DNA of 64,000 nucleotides from Croceibacterium selenioxidans (lineage in GTDB: Bacteria; Pseudomonadota; Alphaproteobacteria; Sphingomonadales; Sphingomonadaceae). Below, piece after piece: positions 37,732-47,228 of this stretch. A program made the translations under genes and the position numbers. Positions within the stretch are counted from its first letter, which is position 1. Each line of letters opens with the position of its first letter. The stretch lies in NCBI RefSeq assembly GCF_018599195.1, contig NZ_JAHFVK010000001.1:558001-622000 (forward strand). Reading direction: 5' to 3'. Under the pieces are notes generated by a model. That model searched no databases. It was not told where the DNA came from and saw only the letters and a list, made by a program, of their open reading frames with translations.

Positions 37732-37769
37732 AGGGACGTCCGCGAAGCGGAGGGTGGAGGGGCAAACCT

Positions 37770-39197
37770 TCAGTCGTTCCATCCATAATGATCGGCCAGT
37801 TCCTTGGGAGACCAGCCATAGCTGGAAACCTTTGGGTCGCTGAGCATGCCCTTATTCCACTCGTCGAAGGCCGATTTCAGCTCCGCGAACTTCTCGGGCA
37901 TGCGCTCCTTCAAGTTGGCTCGCTCTCGCGGATCGGCGGTCACGTCGAAGAGGTACTCGTTGTCGTTGATCGAGAGGTACTTGTAGCGGCCATGTCGCGC
38001 GGCCTTCTGGTTCTTGCTGAAGTATCGCCAGAACAGTGTGCGGTCGGGAAGTGGCTGGCCCGCCAAGGCCGGGCGGAAGTCGATCCCATCGGCGGGATAG
38101 GCAGGGTCGGGAGCGCCACCGGCGGCCGCCAGGAACGTCGGCAGGAAGTCCATCGAAATCACCGGTGAACTGTTGGTGCTGCCAGGAGCCGTGAGGCCCG
38201 GCCATCTGACGATGAACGGCACGCGCGTGCCGCCTTCGAGAAGTTCGGTCTTCATTCCGGTGAACGGCCAGTTGTGCGAAAACCGCTCGCCGCCGTTGTC
38301 GCTGGTGAACACGACCACCGTGTTGTCGTCCATGCCAAGCTCGGCCAGTTTCGCCAGGACGCGTCCGACGTTAGTGTCGAGGCTGGTCACCATGTCGGCA
38401 TAAGTCTTCATGGTGCCGCCATCGTAGTGCGCGATTGCGAGCGCGTCGCCGGATGCGTCTCTGTCGAGGCGGGCGGATTCGGCACGGCCTTCGGCATCGT
38501 TGCCTTCCCAGGGCCAGTGAGCGGCGGTGAAGTGGAGGCTGAGCAGCCATGGCTTGTCCTGCTTGGCGCGAGCTTCCAGGAATTCGATGCTCCGGTCGGC
38601 GAGGAGGTCGGTGTAGTACCCCATTTCCTCCACCTGGACGTCGCCGTCCCACAAATCGGGCCGGCCGCCGACCTTGTGGGTGAAATAGTCGACCCCGCCG
38701 CCGCGGTTGCCCCAGAACTCGTCGTAGCCGCTCTGCAAGGGGCCGTACTTTGGCAGAGAACCAAGGTGCCATTTGCCAACCAGCCCCGTGTGATAACCCT
38801 GCTTGCGAAGTAGCGAGGGCAGGGTCGGGTGTTCGGGCGGCAGCCCGTATTCGGTGCCGCCAAGCGGTTCTTCGAGGCCGGCTCGCAGGCGGTACTGATA
38901 GCGGCCGGTAATCAGGCCGAAGCGAGTTGCGCTGCAGACGGCGCTGTTGGCGTAGCCGTCGGTGAACAGCATGCCTTCGGCGGCAAGCCGGTCGAGCACG
39001 GGCGTCTGGTATTCCTGCCGCCCATAGACCGAGAGGTCCGCGTAGCCGAGGTCGTCGGCCATGATGAACAGGAAGTTCGGCTTGCGTCCTGCCGCTTGCG
39101 CCCACGCTGGGCCAGCGGCGACGAGCGCGGCCGTCCCCAGGGCGCCGGCTAGCGCGGTACGCCGTGTTACTCCGTGGCGGGCAGTCGTGTCAGTCAT
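37770..39197 (-). CDS. Tat-exported arylsulfatase-type sulfatase
   Basis: The 475-residue protein begins with a Tat signal (TRRTALAGALGTAALVAAG) and a sulfatase domain: NFLFIMADDLGYADLSVYG holds the first metal aspartates, SAVCSATRFGLITGR is the formylglycine motif (CxAxR, an accepted variant of CxPxR), KWHLGSLPKYGPL follows, and VVFTSDNGGE provides further metal ligands. It hydrolyses sulfate esters in the periplasm after Cys-to-formylglycine conversion. ATG 39197 starts the Tat motif; the frame is open further upstream. Confidence 0.93.
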   Translation of the reverse strand: MTDTTARHGVTRRTALAGALGTAALVAAGPAWAQAAGRKPNFLFIMADDLGYADLSVYGRQEYQTPVLDRLAAEGMLFTDGYANSAVCSATRFGLITGRYQYRLRAGLEEPLGGTEYGLPPEHPTLPSLLRKQGYHTGLVGKWHLGSLPKYGPLQSGYDEFWGNRGGGVDYFTHKVGGRPDLWDGDVQVEEMGYYTDLLADRSIEFLEARAKQDKPWLLSLHFTAAHWPWEGNDAEGRAESARLDRDASGDALAIAHYDGGTMKTYADMVTSLDTNVGRVLAKLAELGMDDNTVVVFTSDNGGERFSHNWPFTGMKTELLEGGTRVPFIVRWPGLTAPGSTNSSPVISMDFLPTFLAAAGGAPDPAYPADGIDFRPALAGQPLPDRTLFWRYFSKNQKAARHGRYKYLSINDNEYLFDVTADPRERANLKERMPEKFAELKSAFDEWNKGMLSDPKVSSYGWSPKELADHYGWND

Positions 39198-39230
39198 GTT
39201 CCGAGTATATCCCTCTTTCAGAGAAAATGG

Positions 39231-39257
39231 GGGCGGCCCCGGATCCAGGGGCCGCCC
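39231..39257 (-). terminator. Rho-independent terminator after the TonB receptor gene
   Basis: GGGCGGCCCC and GGGGCCGCCC form a 10-bp perfect stem with a 7-base loop. On the minus strand it is followed by CCATTTTCTC. It separates the receptor from the sulfatase, which therefore probably has its own promoter or depends on read-through. Confidence 0.75.
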
Positions 39258-39262
39258 GTTTC

Positions 39263-39304
39263 GGCTAGTGGCGCGCCAGGAGCACCTCTGGCGCGACACT
39301 AGCC
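39263..39304. repeat. Second long hairpin between receptor and sulfatase genes
   Basis: GGCTAGTGGCGCGCCAG and CTGGCGCGACACTAGCC pair over 17 positions with one mismatch, around an 8-base loop. It lies 26 bases after the receptor stop and may protect the mRNA end or help terminate. Confidence 0.6.
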
Positions 39305-39330
39305 TCAACCTTGGGCCAATCCAGCGTTCG

Positions 39331-42300
39331 TCACATCTTCATCTTCACACCGAAGGTGAAGCGGCGACCCAGGACGTCGTAAACCGCCGAGTTGTACTGC
39401 ACTGAATAGGCTGAGAACGCGGTGTAGGACGGGGTCAGCGGCGGATCGGCGTCGGTGAGGTTTGTGACGTTGGCGAAGAGTTCCCAGTCGAGACCGCCGC
39501 CCTGGAACTGATAGCCGAGCCTCAGGTCGAGGTAGAGGATGTCGTCGACCGTGTTGTCCTCGATGACGATCGGGGCGGTCGGCTGGCCCTGTGGGTTGAG
39601 GGGCGGGAAGTTCGGCGTCACATCCTGGATTGCGCTGCCGATGTAGCGGCCCTGGAGCAGCGCGGAGAAGCCCCCGTTGTTGTAGGTGAGGCCCGCCGTC
39701 ACCTTGAAGTCGGGGTAGGGGAAATAGACCCCGTCCGATTGGCGCGCGCCGGTTTGCCCGGCGTAGTCGGTGGTAAAGCCGGTGCTATTGGTCTCGGACC
39801 GCTCGTTGAGCCAGCTGGCGAACCCGCGGAAGTCGAGCGATTCCATTCCACCGCCAAGCAGCTTGAAGTCGGTGGTGTAACTGACCTCGAGGTCGATACC
39901 GCTCACTCGCGCTGCTGCGACGTTGACGAACACGTCGCCCACGATCGCGTCCTGGAGACCGCCGCTCGAATTGAAGGTGATGAGGTCGCAGAATTCCTGC
40001 GCCCCTTCGATCAGGCAGCGATTGACCACCGACTGCGTGCCCACCTGGCTGATCGCGTCCTTGATCTTGATGTCATACCAGTCGAGCGACGCGCGGAACC
40101 CGGGAACGAAATCCGGCTGGAACACCGCGCCCAGAGTGATGGTGTCCGCACGCTCCGGCTCGACGTTGGGGTTGCCGCCCGAAAAGCGCGTGACATTGTA
40201 TTGCTGGGTGTCGTTGGTCGGATCGTTGTCGTCCAGGTTACGCGGATCGGTGACGGTGGCTGCGCCGCCGGTCTTGTCGAACCGCTCCGAAAGGTTGGCC
40301 GCGCGCACGTCGCGGGAATAGGTGCCGCGCAGGCGTAGCATCTCGTCGAACAGCCCGACTTCCGCGCCGCCCTTGTAGGCCCAGATCGTGCCCGACCCCG
40401 AATAGTCCGCCCAGCGGCCCGCACCGTTGAGGTTGGCGGTGAAGCCGTTCGAATCGAGCAGCGGAATCAGGACTTCTCCGAAGGCTTCCCACACATCGGA
40501 CTTGCCGTTGATGTTCGAGACTTTGGAGTATTGGACACCGACCGTATTGGCGCAATCCGGACCGCTCACGCCGCGCAGCCCGATCGTGGGATCATTGCAG
40601 CGTACCGGGTGGAAGCTGCTGTGGTCGGACGCCGGATTGGTGACGTCCTGGACCACTTGGCGGATCTTGTCCTGCCGCCACGAACCGCCGAACGCTAGGG
40701 CGACGGGCCCGGCCCAAAGATCGATCAGATTGCCGGAGGCCGAAACCTCGGCAAGTTGCTGTTCGAACGTGGTCAGGTTCACCTTCGAGTCCGAGGTAGT
40801 GTAGTCGTAAGTCTCGCCCAGCGAATAGCCGGTGTCCGGGAAGAAGAGCGGGGTGCTGACCGACTGGCCCGGCTCGAACCCGACGACATAGTCGACCGCA
40901 GCAGCCGACGCGTTTCCGCGTCCGAAGAGATTGATCGGGACGCATCCGGGAAACGCGGCCGCCCCTCCGGAGAAGGTCGAGACGCGACAGACGATATTTC
41001 CGTTGCTGTCGCGCACGGCGTCGGCCGCAGCAAAGATGCGGTCGACGCGCAGGCCGTATTGCCGCCAGTCACGCTTGGAGCGGCCGTACTGGTAAAAGCC
41101 GTCCACCTGCCAGCCATCCATGAGGCCGCCGGTTTCGAGGTCCCAGTCGAAGCCGACCGTGCCGATGTGCTGGGTGGTCGTGTCGTCGAGGGTCATCTGG
41201 CCGACATCCTCGATGCTGCCGGTGCGGCGCAGGACGAAGCTGGCAATGTCGTTGTCGATCATCGTTTGCCGAAGATCGTCAGGCAGGAACGCGTTGTCCT
41301 GGAAGATCGTCAGCGTCGTCGGCGTACCCTGGAAGCTGCCGCGCGGGGTGTTGTAGCTGAAGATGCTGGTCTGGCCGAACAGATACTGCCCGAAGACCGT
41401 GAAGCCGTCGCTCACGTCGAAGTCGGCAAAAGCGAAGGCCGAATAGCGCTCGATATCCGGATAGAGCGTGAAGACCTCTGACCCCAGGTCGTCCCCGCTG
41501 GTGCCCGATCCGGCGATTTGCCGTGAACCGGGGACGCCGATGGCCCCTTGCCCGGTCGCCGTGTCGCCGAGCACGAAGGGGGAGACATTGCCGTTCCGAT
41601 CGAAGGCGAGGCCATTGATCGCGGTCCCGGGGGCGAAGATGACGCCGTCGAAGGACGACGTAGCGGAGATGACGTTTGGCGAGAAGCGATAGGGATTGTC
41701 GGCTGTGCCTGCACCGACCGTGCCCCAGGCCTGATACCAGTCTCGCTCACGGTAGTTGTGAATGCCGTTCTGGTTGTAATGTTCGCCCGAGACCAGGAAA
41801 TGGCCCCGGTCGTCGGCGAACGATGTGCCCCACGCGGCGGAGACCTCGTAGTTATCCCCGTCGCCCCGGTCGGTCACGCCGACTTGGCCGCTCACCTCGA
41901 GACCTTCGAACTCGGTGTTGAGAATGAAATTGACCACGCCGGCCACCGCGTCGGTGCCATACGCGGCCGAAGCGCCGCCTGTCGTCGTCTCGACACTGGC
42001 GATCATCGCCTCAGGAAACAGATTGATGTCGACACCGCCGAACGCGCTGGTCGAGGGGACGCGGCGCCCGTTGAGCAAGGTCAGCGTGCGATTGACGCCG
42101 AGGCCGCGCAAGTTGAGCGAGCCATAGCCGCTGCGCAGGAAGAAGTTCCCGCTGTTCGGCGTCTGGTTGCCATAGAACTGCGGCAACTGGCTGACTGCCG
42201 TGATGAGGGCCCCTGGGGAGAGAGCTTCCAACTCGCTGGCATTCACCACGGTGACCGGAACGGGAGCTTGCATGCCGTCAGCGCGGATGCGTGAGCCGGT

Positions 42301-42474
42301 GACGTAGATCGGTCCGCCTTCCTCGGCGCCTTCAACGATATCATCGGCTGGAGGCGCCGCCGCGGCCTGCCCCTGAGCCAGCGCCGGGGCCGCCCCCAGA
42401 GCCAGAACCACGGCGCTTACGCCCCCCGCGAGCGCGTGACGCAAGCAAGCCCGGTTGTCCTTGTCATACCTCAT
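39331..42474 (-). CDS. TonB-dependent outer membrane receptor
   Basis: The 1047-residue protein starts at ATG 42474, after GGGGAGGAAG, with a signal peptide (GGVSAVVLALGAAPALAQ). It has a TonB box region near IYVTGSRIRADG, a plug domain with LRGLGVNRTLTLLNGRRVPS and GGASAAYGTDAVAGVVNF, and a 22-strand barrel ending in TFGVKMKM. This oar/CirA-like TBDR type is abundant in sphingomonads and imports diverse substrates. The divergent LysR gene and downstream sulfatase suggest it takes up a sulfated or aromatic compound, but this is inference. Confidence 0.94.
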   Translation of the reverse strand: MRYDKDNRACLRHALAGGVSAVVLALGAAPALAQGQAAAAPPADDIVEGAEEGGPIYVTGSRIRADGMQAPVPVTVVNASELEALSPGALITAVSQLPQFYGNQTPNSGNFFLRSGYGSLNLRGLGVNRTLTLLNGRRVPSTSAFGGVDINLFPEAMIASVETTTGGASAAYGTDAVAGVVNFILNTEFEGLEVSGQVGVTDRGDGDNYEVSAAWGTSFADDRGHFLVSGEHYNQNGIHNYRERDWYQAWGTVGAGTADNPYRFSPNVISATSSFDGVIFAPGTAINGLAFDRNGNVSPFVLGDTATGQGAIGVPGSRQIAGSGTSGDDLGSEVFTLYPDIERYSAFAFADFDVSDGFTVFGQYLFGQTSIFSYNTPRGSFQGTPTTLTIFQDNAFLPDDLRQTMIDNDIASFVLRRTGSIEDVGQMTLDDTTTQHIGTVGFDWDLETGGLMDGWQVDGFYQYGRSKRDWRQYGLRVDRIFAAADAVRDSNGNIVCRVSTFSGGAAAFPGCVPINLFGRGNASAAAVDYVVGFEPGQSVSTPLFFPDTGYSLGETYDYTTSDSKVNLTTFEQQLAEVSASGNLIDLWAGPVALAFGGSWRQDKIRQVVQDVTNPASDHSSFHPVRCNDPTIGLRGVSGPDCANTVGVQYSKVSNINGKSDVWEAFGEVLIPLLDSNGFTANLNGAGRWADYSGSGTIWAYKGGAEVGLFDEMLRLRGTYSRDVRAANLSERFDKTGGAATVTDPRNLDDNDPTNDTQQYNVTRFSGGNPNVEPERADTITLGAVFQPDFVPGFRASLDWYDIKIKDAISQVGTQSVVNRCLIEGAQEFCDLITFNSSGGLQDAIVGDVFVNVAAARVSGIDLEVSYTTDFKLLGGGMESLDFRGFASWLNERSETNSTGFTTDYAGQTGARQSDGVYFPYPDFKVTAGLTYNNGGFSALLQGRYIGSAIQDVTPNFPPLNPQGQPTAPIVIEDNTVDDILYLDLRLGYQFQGGGLDWELFANVTNLTDADPPLTPSYTAFSAYSVQYNSAVYDVLGRRFTFGVKMKM

Positions 42475-42591
42475 GAAGCTTCCTCCCCTTCTTATGAGGG
42501 AGAGGTCACCCGGAGTGGGCTGGCAAAGCAACGCATTGCAAAGTGATGACAGGTGATAGGTTTCAAGTTATCAATACATTCGGAACCGATA

Positions 42592-43539
42592 ATGCCAGCC
42601 TTTCCTTTTACCCTGCGTCAGCTCGAAGTATTCGCCAACCTCTGCGGGACACGTAGCTTTCGCCGCACCGCGGAAAGTCTGGGAATTTCACAGGCTTCGG
42701 TCAGCAACCAGATGAAAGTTCTCGAGGATCAACTGGGCGTGGCGCTGTTCGTGCGCCGTCCCGGTCAACGCCCGACCCTCACGCCCGAGGGCATGGCGTT
42801 CCTCGACGATCTGAAAGCGTTCCAGACGGCGGGTGAGGCGTTAGCCTCTCATCGACGCAAGGATCCGGAAGAGCTGCCCGCGATCCGTTTTCGTGTTCTG
42901 ATCGGGCAGGGTCTGCTCGACAACTACATTCGTCCCAAGCTGGATCGGTTCTTTGCTGCACATCCTCAGATCGAGCTGACGTTCGAAGCTCATCCTCCCA
43001 GCAAGGAACTTGCCCGCGATGTTGAAGACGGGCGGTTTGACTTCGCTCTGATCCACCAGCGCGCGGACCGGCCCGTGGAGCCGCACTTGCGCCAGCTCGC
43101 TCTGGTTCGCGGCGGCATCTACGGTCACCGCAAATTCGCCGAGGGGCGGCGGCTGCCGCTGTCTTCCGAGTTCGTGAACATGTTGCCGTTCATCATGCCG
43201 CTTGCCGCAAGTTCGCAGGAGCGCGAGATCTTGAGACTGTTCGAGCGCTACGGGATCGCTCCACGCCGCGTGATCGGGCACACCCAGTATTACGACGTAA
43301 TGGCCGCCATGCTTGAGCGAGGAGTCGGGGTCGCGTCATTTGCCGACACCATCCTGCCGGCGGAAATGCGCGATGAGGTCATCCAGCTCCACCCGCTCGA
43401 AAACTGGAGGTTGCTCTGGTATCGCAAGGATGGCGGGATCGATCCGCGCTACGATGCGGTGCAGGTCTTCTTGTTTTCCAGCGTCCTGCAGAACCCTGAC
43501 TATCGCACGATCTCGGTCTTCGCCGAGGAGTACGCCTAG
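42592..43539 (+). CDS. LysR-family regulator divergent from the TonB receptor
   Basis: The 315-residue protein shows the LysR helix-turn-helix (FTLRQLEVFANLCGTRS, then AESLGISQASVSNQMKVLEDQLG) and an effector-binding domain. ATG 42592 is used because the upstream extension lies in the shared AT-rich intergenic region. The 117-base gap to the receptor start and the divergent layout are classic for a LysR protein controlling its neighbour. The AT-rich segment 42548-42590 is the likely operator. Confidence 0.9.
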   Translation: MPAFPFTLRQLEVFANLCGTRSFRRTAESLGISQASVSNQMKVLEDQLGVALFVRRPGQRPTLTPEGMAFLDDLKAFQTAGEALASHRRKDPEELPAIRFRVLIGQGLLDNYIRPKLDRFFAAHPQIELTFEAHPPSKELARDVEDGRFDFALIHQRADRPVEPHLRQLALVRGGIYGHRKFAEGRRLPLSSEFVNMLPFIMPLAASSQEREILRLFERYGIAPRRVIGHTQYYDVMAAMLERGVGVASFADTILPAEMRDEVIQLHPLENWRLLWYRKDGGIDPRYDAVQVFLFSSVLQNPDYRTISVFAEEYA

Positions 43540-43549
43540 GTTCCCGCCG

Positions 43550-43957
43550 TCAGCTGGCGGGGAGCTGGATCAGCTCGATTTCGTGACCTTGGGGGCTGCG
43601 CAACATTGCGACCTTGACGCCGGCGGTCTCAAACACGCCCGTCAGTTGGCTGGCACCGCAAGCGAGTGCCCGGCCGTGCGCGGTCTCTATGTCGTCACAG
43701 ATCAGGCCTACGGGACCGTGGCCCGGCCCGACACCGACGTCGCGCCCATCCTTATAGGCTACCAGCAACAGGTTTGGCCCTGTCTCCTGTCCCGGCAGGG
43801 CGAGAATATGCTCAAGGAACTCAGGCTCATCGAAGCTGGTCGTAACCGTAAATCCAAACGCCTCCGCCCAGAAGGCCAACGCCGGCGCCATCTCCGGCAC
43901 GTTGAGTTTGAAGAATCCCAGCCGGACTTGAGCAGCAGCCATCCCATTTTCTCCCAT
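43550..43957 (-). CDS. VOC-family (glyoxalase-like) protein
   Basis: The 135-residue protein has the paired beta-alpha-beta-beta-beta pattern of vicinal oxygen chelate proteins: RLGFFKLNVPEMAPALAFWAEAFGF at the start and GVKVAMLRSPQGHEIELIQLP at the end, the latter with the conserved metal-side Glu. The family covers lyases, dioxygenases and antibiotic-binding proteins, so function is open. It is convergent with the LysR gene, 10 bases apart. A start at the second ATG (MAAAQVRLGF) is possible. Confidence 0.82.
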   Translation of the reverse strand: MGENGMAAAQVRLGFFKLNVPEMAPALAFWAEAFGFTVTTSFDEPEFLEHILALPGQETGPNLLLVAYKDGRDVGVGPGHGPVGLICDDIETAHGRALACGASQLTGVFETAGVKVAMLRSPQGHEIELIQLPAS

Positions 43958-44021
43958 TTTGTTCAGTTAGCGCGAGCACATGGCTTTGCAATCCCGCAGG
44001 GCTTGCGCCAAAGGGCCCACC

Positions 44022-45278
44022 ATGATCCGCCGAGCACTGCAGAACACCGGTTGGCTGATGGGCGCGCGGGGTGTCAACGGCGTGCTGAGCCTGGCCTATC
44101 TTGCGCTCGTTACGCGGGCTCTCGGACTTGAAGGCTTTGGCTACTTCACCCTCTGTCTCACTTTCGCTCAGGCGGTGGCAGGGCTCACCTCATTCCAGAC
44201 CTGGCAGGCCGTGATCCGGTGGGGCCAGCAGCGCGACACCCTGAAGGATGCGATCGGTTTCGCGCTGGCGCTCGATTTACTGGCGATCGGTGTGGGAGCG
44301 GTCGCTTCGGCCCTGTTGCTGGCCTTCGCCGGGGACTGGCTGCCGATCCCGTACGACCTTCGCCCGGAGGCTTACGCGCTCACCCTGGTCTTCCTACTGG
44401 CGATACGTTCGACGCCCACCGGGATCCTGCGTCTCCACGATCGTTTCGCCAAAGGGGCGGGGGCGGATACGGTCACCTCGATCGTCAGGGTTATCGGAGC
44501 CGGTATCGCGGCGCTGATGGTGCCGACAATCGAAGCGTTCCTCGTCATTTGGGCCCTGGCAGAGATCGCCACCGCGGCGACTTACTGGCTCTTCGCGCTC
44601 CAGTGCGAGAAGATCGACCTGTCACGTATCAGCCTTCGGAGACTGCCTCGGTTCGAGCCGGGCGTCTGGAGCTTTGTCTGGGGGACCGCGCTGTCGGGGA
44701 CGTTGCAGATCGCCTCGCGGCAGATACTGGTGCTGTTGGTCGGCGCGCTGGGCGGGGCAACTCTGGCCGGCATTTACCGCGTGGCGGCCCAGCTTGGCGA
44801 GGGCCTGCTCAAGTTGGCGCAGGCTCTGATGCGCGCCACCTATCCGGAACTCGTCCGCGATCCCGACGCGGCCCGGCACATTGCTTCGCGGATCGGCAAG
44901 ATCGCCTTCTTTACCGGACTGGGCGCAGTTCTGTTTTCCGTCCTTGGCGGCCACTGGGTGATCAAGGTGATCGCCGGCCCCGAATTCATCGCGGCCTATG
45001 CGCCGATGATTATCCTGTCGGCCGCCGCAGCGATCGAGCTGGCAGGAGCGTCTCTGGAGGCCCTGCTGGTGTCGCGAGGGCACGCGTTGCGCAACTTCAT
45101 GCTTCGAGGAGTCCCGACAGGGCTAGCGCTGGCATCCTTGCCGTTCGCCATGAGATGGATCGGCGTTTCAGGAGCCGCGGCCATGGTTTTCGTGTCGAGC
45201 CTGGTAAGCGTCGGGGCCCTGATGTGGGTAACCCGCGAACGGGCGGTCAGGCCGGATCTGCCTCGCCAGAAGGCATAA
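44022..45278 (+). CDS. Polysaccharide flippase (Wzx-like, MVF/MATE clan)
   Basis: The 418-residue protein has 12-14 hydrophobic segments and opens with IRRALQNTGWLMGARGVNGVLSLAYLALVTRALG, the typical first helices of lipopolysaccharide/polysaccharide flippases. Such proteins move lipid-linked sugar units across the inner membrane. No glycosyltransferases adjoin it, so it may act with unlinked genes. Its last 32 bases overlap the end of the convergent DUF3817 gene. ATG 44022 is preferred over codons upstream. Confidence 0.87.
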   Translation: MIRRALQNTGWLMGARGVNGVLSLAYLALVTRALGLEGFGYFTLCLTFAQAVAGLTSFQTWQAVIRWGQQRDTLKDAIGFALALDLLAIGVGAVASALLLAFAGDWLPIPYDLRPEAYALTLVFLLAIRSTPTGILRLHDRFAKGAGADTVTSIVRVIGAGIAALMVPTIEAFLVIWALAEIATAATYWLFALQCEKIDLSRISLRRLPRFEPGVWSFVWGTALSGTLQIASRQILVLLVGALGGATLAGIYRVAAQLGEGLLKLAQALMRATYPELVRDPDAARHIASRIGKIAFFTGLGAVLFSVLGGHWVIKVIAGPEFIAAYAPMIILSAAAAIELAGASLEALLVSRGHALRNFMLRGVPTGLALASLPFAMRWIGVSGAAAMVFVSSLVSVGALMWVTRERAVRPDLPRQKA

Positions 45279-45579
45279 TCCGGGCTTCGGCCTTTTTGAG
45301 CATCGCATCGTTCAAGAATGTGCCGAACGGGAAAAGCGAAGCGAGGAACGTCCTGGTCCAGTTCCAGGCCGAAAGTCCCTGACCCGGCAAGAGCAGGACC
45401 ATGCCGCCAAGGTAAGCTAGCCACGCCGCGCCATGGATCGCACCGGCTGGCGGAACGAGAGCGGGATTCCCCAGCCAGTACTTCATTGGCATCGCGACCA
45501 GAAAGAGCGCGAGAGTGGTTACGCCCTCGACAAACGCTATGGTCCGGAACAACCGGAGCCTGGTCCTAGAAAATTCCAT
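45247..45579 (-). CDS. DUF3817 small membrane protein
   Basis: The 110-residue product has three hydrophobic segments (TIAFVEGVTTLALFLVAMPMKY, GAIHGAAWLAYLGGMVLLLPG and the LASLFPFGTFL region), with VEGVTTLALF and the HGxxW-type motif of DUF3817, a family related to YdzA-like membrane proteins of unknown function. It is convergent with the flippase, with a 32-base coding overlap. Confidence 0.82.
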   Translation of the reverse strand: MEFSRTRLRLFRTIAFVEGVTTLALFLVAMPMKYWLGNPALVPPAGAIHGAAWLAYLGGMVLLLPGQGLSAWNWTRTFLASLFPFGTFLNDAMLKKAEARIMPSGEADPA

Positions 45580-45831
45580 GGAAATCCTTCAAGCAAGGGG
45601 GCCGGGACAGCCACTTTGGCGAGCGCATGGCGCCTTCCGCGATCCATAACCAAGGGCCAAAGGTTTTCAATGGCTTTGCGTTTGAGTCGCAATAAGGGTC
45701 GGAAGACGCCATCGCATCGAACCCTCATCTCGTCGCAGGGGGGTTCTCAACCAAAACTGTTGAGTTAAATTTAGCGCAGTCGGACCATGCGAATCGGACG
45801 GCCTTATCCCTCTGCCTTGGGAGAGACGGCA

Positions 45832-46512
45832 ATGGCCCACTACCTCGAACTCGATGATAGCAGCCTGCGCGATGATCCACTGATCTTGATCGTTCCGGGC
45901 ATGCACAACAGCAACCCGCAGCACTGGCAATCGCGCTGGGAGCAGCAATGCAGCGACTGCCGCCGCGTCGACCTGGGGATGTGGGACGATCCGCATCGCA
46001 ATACCTGGGTCAACAAGCTCAACCTGGCGATTCATCGGGCGGAACGGCCTGTCATCCTGGTGGCGCATAGTCTTGGATGCCTGGCGGTAGCGTGGTGGGC
46101 GGAGTTCGAGCGACCGGCATACGGCAATCCAGTCGTAGGCGCGCTACTTGTGGCGCCGCCCGACGTCGATCGTCCGGGGACGGACCCGCGTCTGGCCCGC
46201 TTTGGTTCGTGTCCGCGCGAACCTCTTCCCTTCCCTTCGTTCCTCGCCGCGAGTCAGGATGACCGGCTGTGCAGCCTGCGCACCGCGCAACTCCTCGCTC
46301 GCGACTGGGGCGCGCGCTTCGCCTTTGCCGGCGCCATAGGCCACATCAATGCCGATTCCGGGATTGGTGACTGGCATTTCGGCAAGACGCTCCTGGCACA
46401 GCTGCTGCGCGAGAACGGTCGCGATCACGCTCGGCTCGTGCCGGAGACGGCAACCGTCGAGCCATTGCTTCCCGATGCGACGTACGCACAGGCACGGCTT
46501 TTGGCCGGTTGA
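45832..46512 (+). CDS. RBBP9/YdeN-type alpha/beta hydrolase
   Basis: The 226-residue protein contains LILIVPGMHNSNPQHWQSRW, the nucleophile elbow VAHSLGCLAVAWW (GHSxG-like, here AHSLG), and a C-terminal His in GAIGHINADSGIG, together a Ser-Asp-His triad of the YdeN/RBBP9 serine hydrolases. Substrates are mostly unknown. ATG 45832 follows GGGAGAG. Confidence 0.9.
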   Translation: MAHYLELDDSSLRDDPLILIVPGMHNSNPQHWQSRWEQQCSDCRRVDLGMWDDPHRNTWVNKLNLAIHRAERPVILVAHSLGCLAVAWWAEFERPAYGNPVVGALLVAPPDVDRPGTDPRLARFGSCPREPLPFPSFLAASQDDRLCSLRTAQLLARDWGARFAFAGAIGHINADSGIGDWHFGKTLLAQLLRENGRDHARLVPETATVEPLLPDATYAQARLLAG

Positions 46513-46526
46513 TCGATTTGGTTCAG

Positions 46527-47141
46527 TTAGCGGGCGGCCTGCGGTACCATGGAAATGACCGGCCGCCCGTCCTTGTTACCCGGAGGCGAATAGCGGCAGA
46601 CCAGGGCGTCGTAGGCCTTTGAGGCGAAGCCGCAGCCTACGTCAGTCGTCGTCGACCAGATCATTTGCGTGTAGTGTGCACAGCGCGACCAGCCCCCGGC
46701 ACAGACGTCTGGAAAAATGCCCGCCCGAAAGTAGCGGCGCTCGTCGAGCCAGGTCTGTGCCAGTCCGAGGGGAGTATTTCCGGCACGTGGCCCCGCGACG
46801 AGATTTTCGCGTTCGTTCTCCCGGCCGACCCGTGACGAGTGCTGGAGCCGGCCCGTGTCGGCAATGACATTGGCGTATTCCTGCGCGTGACGTGCGAGCG
46901 TGGGATTCCATTGCAACGGAGGCGAACCCGCTTCCGCTCGCGCCTGATTATGCAGATCGAGAACCGCGACCAGATCAGGGCCGAGCGGGAGCTTGGCCAA
47001 TTCCTCGCGACTGATGACGGTCAGCGTCTCTGGCGCTTCCGTAGGGTCAGTGGCGAGCGCCCCATGCGAAAGCAGGAACGAAGCGGCCAAGCAGGCGATC
47101 GAGTTGCGCAATCTCGGTGACGTTAGCCGTGTCACAATCAT
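46527..47141 (-). CDS. Secreted CAP-domain (SCP/PR-1-like) protein
   Basis: The 204-residue protein has a signal peptide (SIACLAASFLLSHGALA) and a CAP domain: LDLHNQARAEAGSPPLQWNPTLARHAQEYA, then GRENERENLVAG, CAHYTQMIWSTTTDVGCGFA, and a C-terminal VCRYSPPGN. These carry the CAP cavity residues His, Glu and the HYTQMIW signature, with Cys residues placed for disulfides. CAP proteins bind lipids or peptides outside the cell; the role here is unknown. Confidence 0.9.
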   Translation of the reverse strand: MIVTRLTSPRLRNSIACLAASFLLSHGALATDPTEAPETLTVISREELAKLPLGPDLVAVLDLHNQARAEAGSPPLQWNPTLARHAQEYANVIADTGRLQHSSRVGRENERENLVAGPRAGNTPLGLAQTWLDERRYFRAGIFPDVCAGGWSRCAHYTQMIWSTTTDVGCGFASKAYDALVCRYSPPGNKDGRPVISMVPQAAR

Positions 47142-47228
47142 GTCGGTTCCCTCGCTCGCACCGGCGCCCTGGATTGGCGGCGTAACTGGTCAAACCGAGA
47201 GTAGCCGCGCGAACCCATCGTTGATAAT

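Noticed and set aside
39331-42474. Possible frame disruption in the TonB receptor because of several long antisense frames
   Set aside because: The receptor frame is continuous from signal peptide to final beta-strand.
44219-45382. 387-codon alternative frame over the flippase gene
   Set aside because: Arg/Gly-rich product without membrane segments; the annotated frame has the expected hydrophobic helices.
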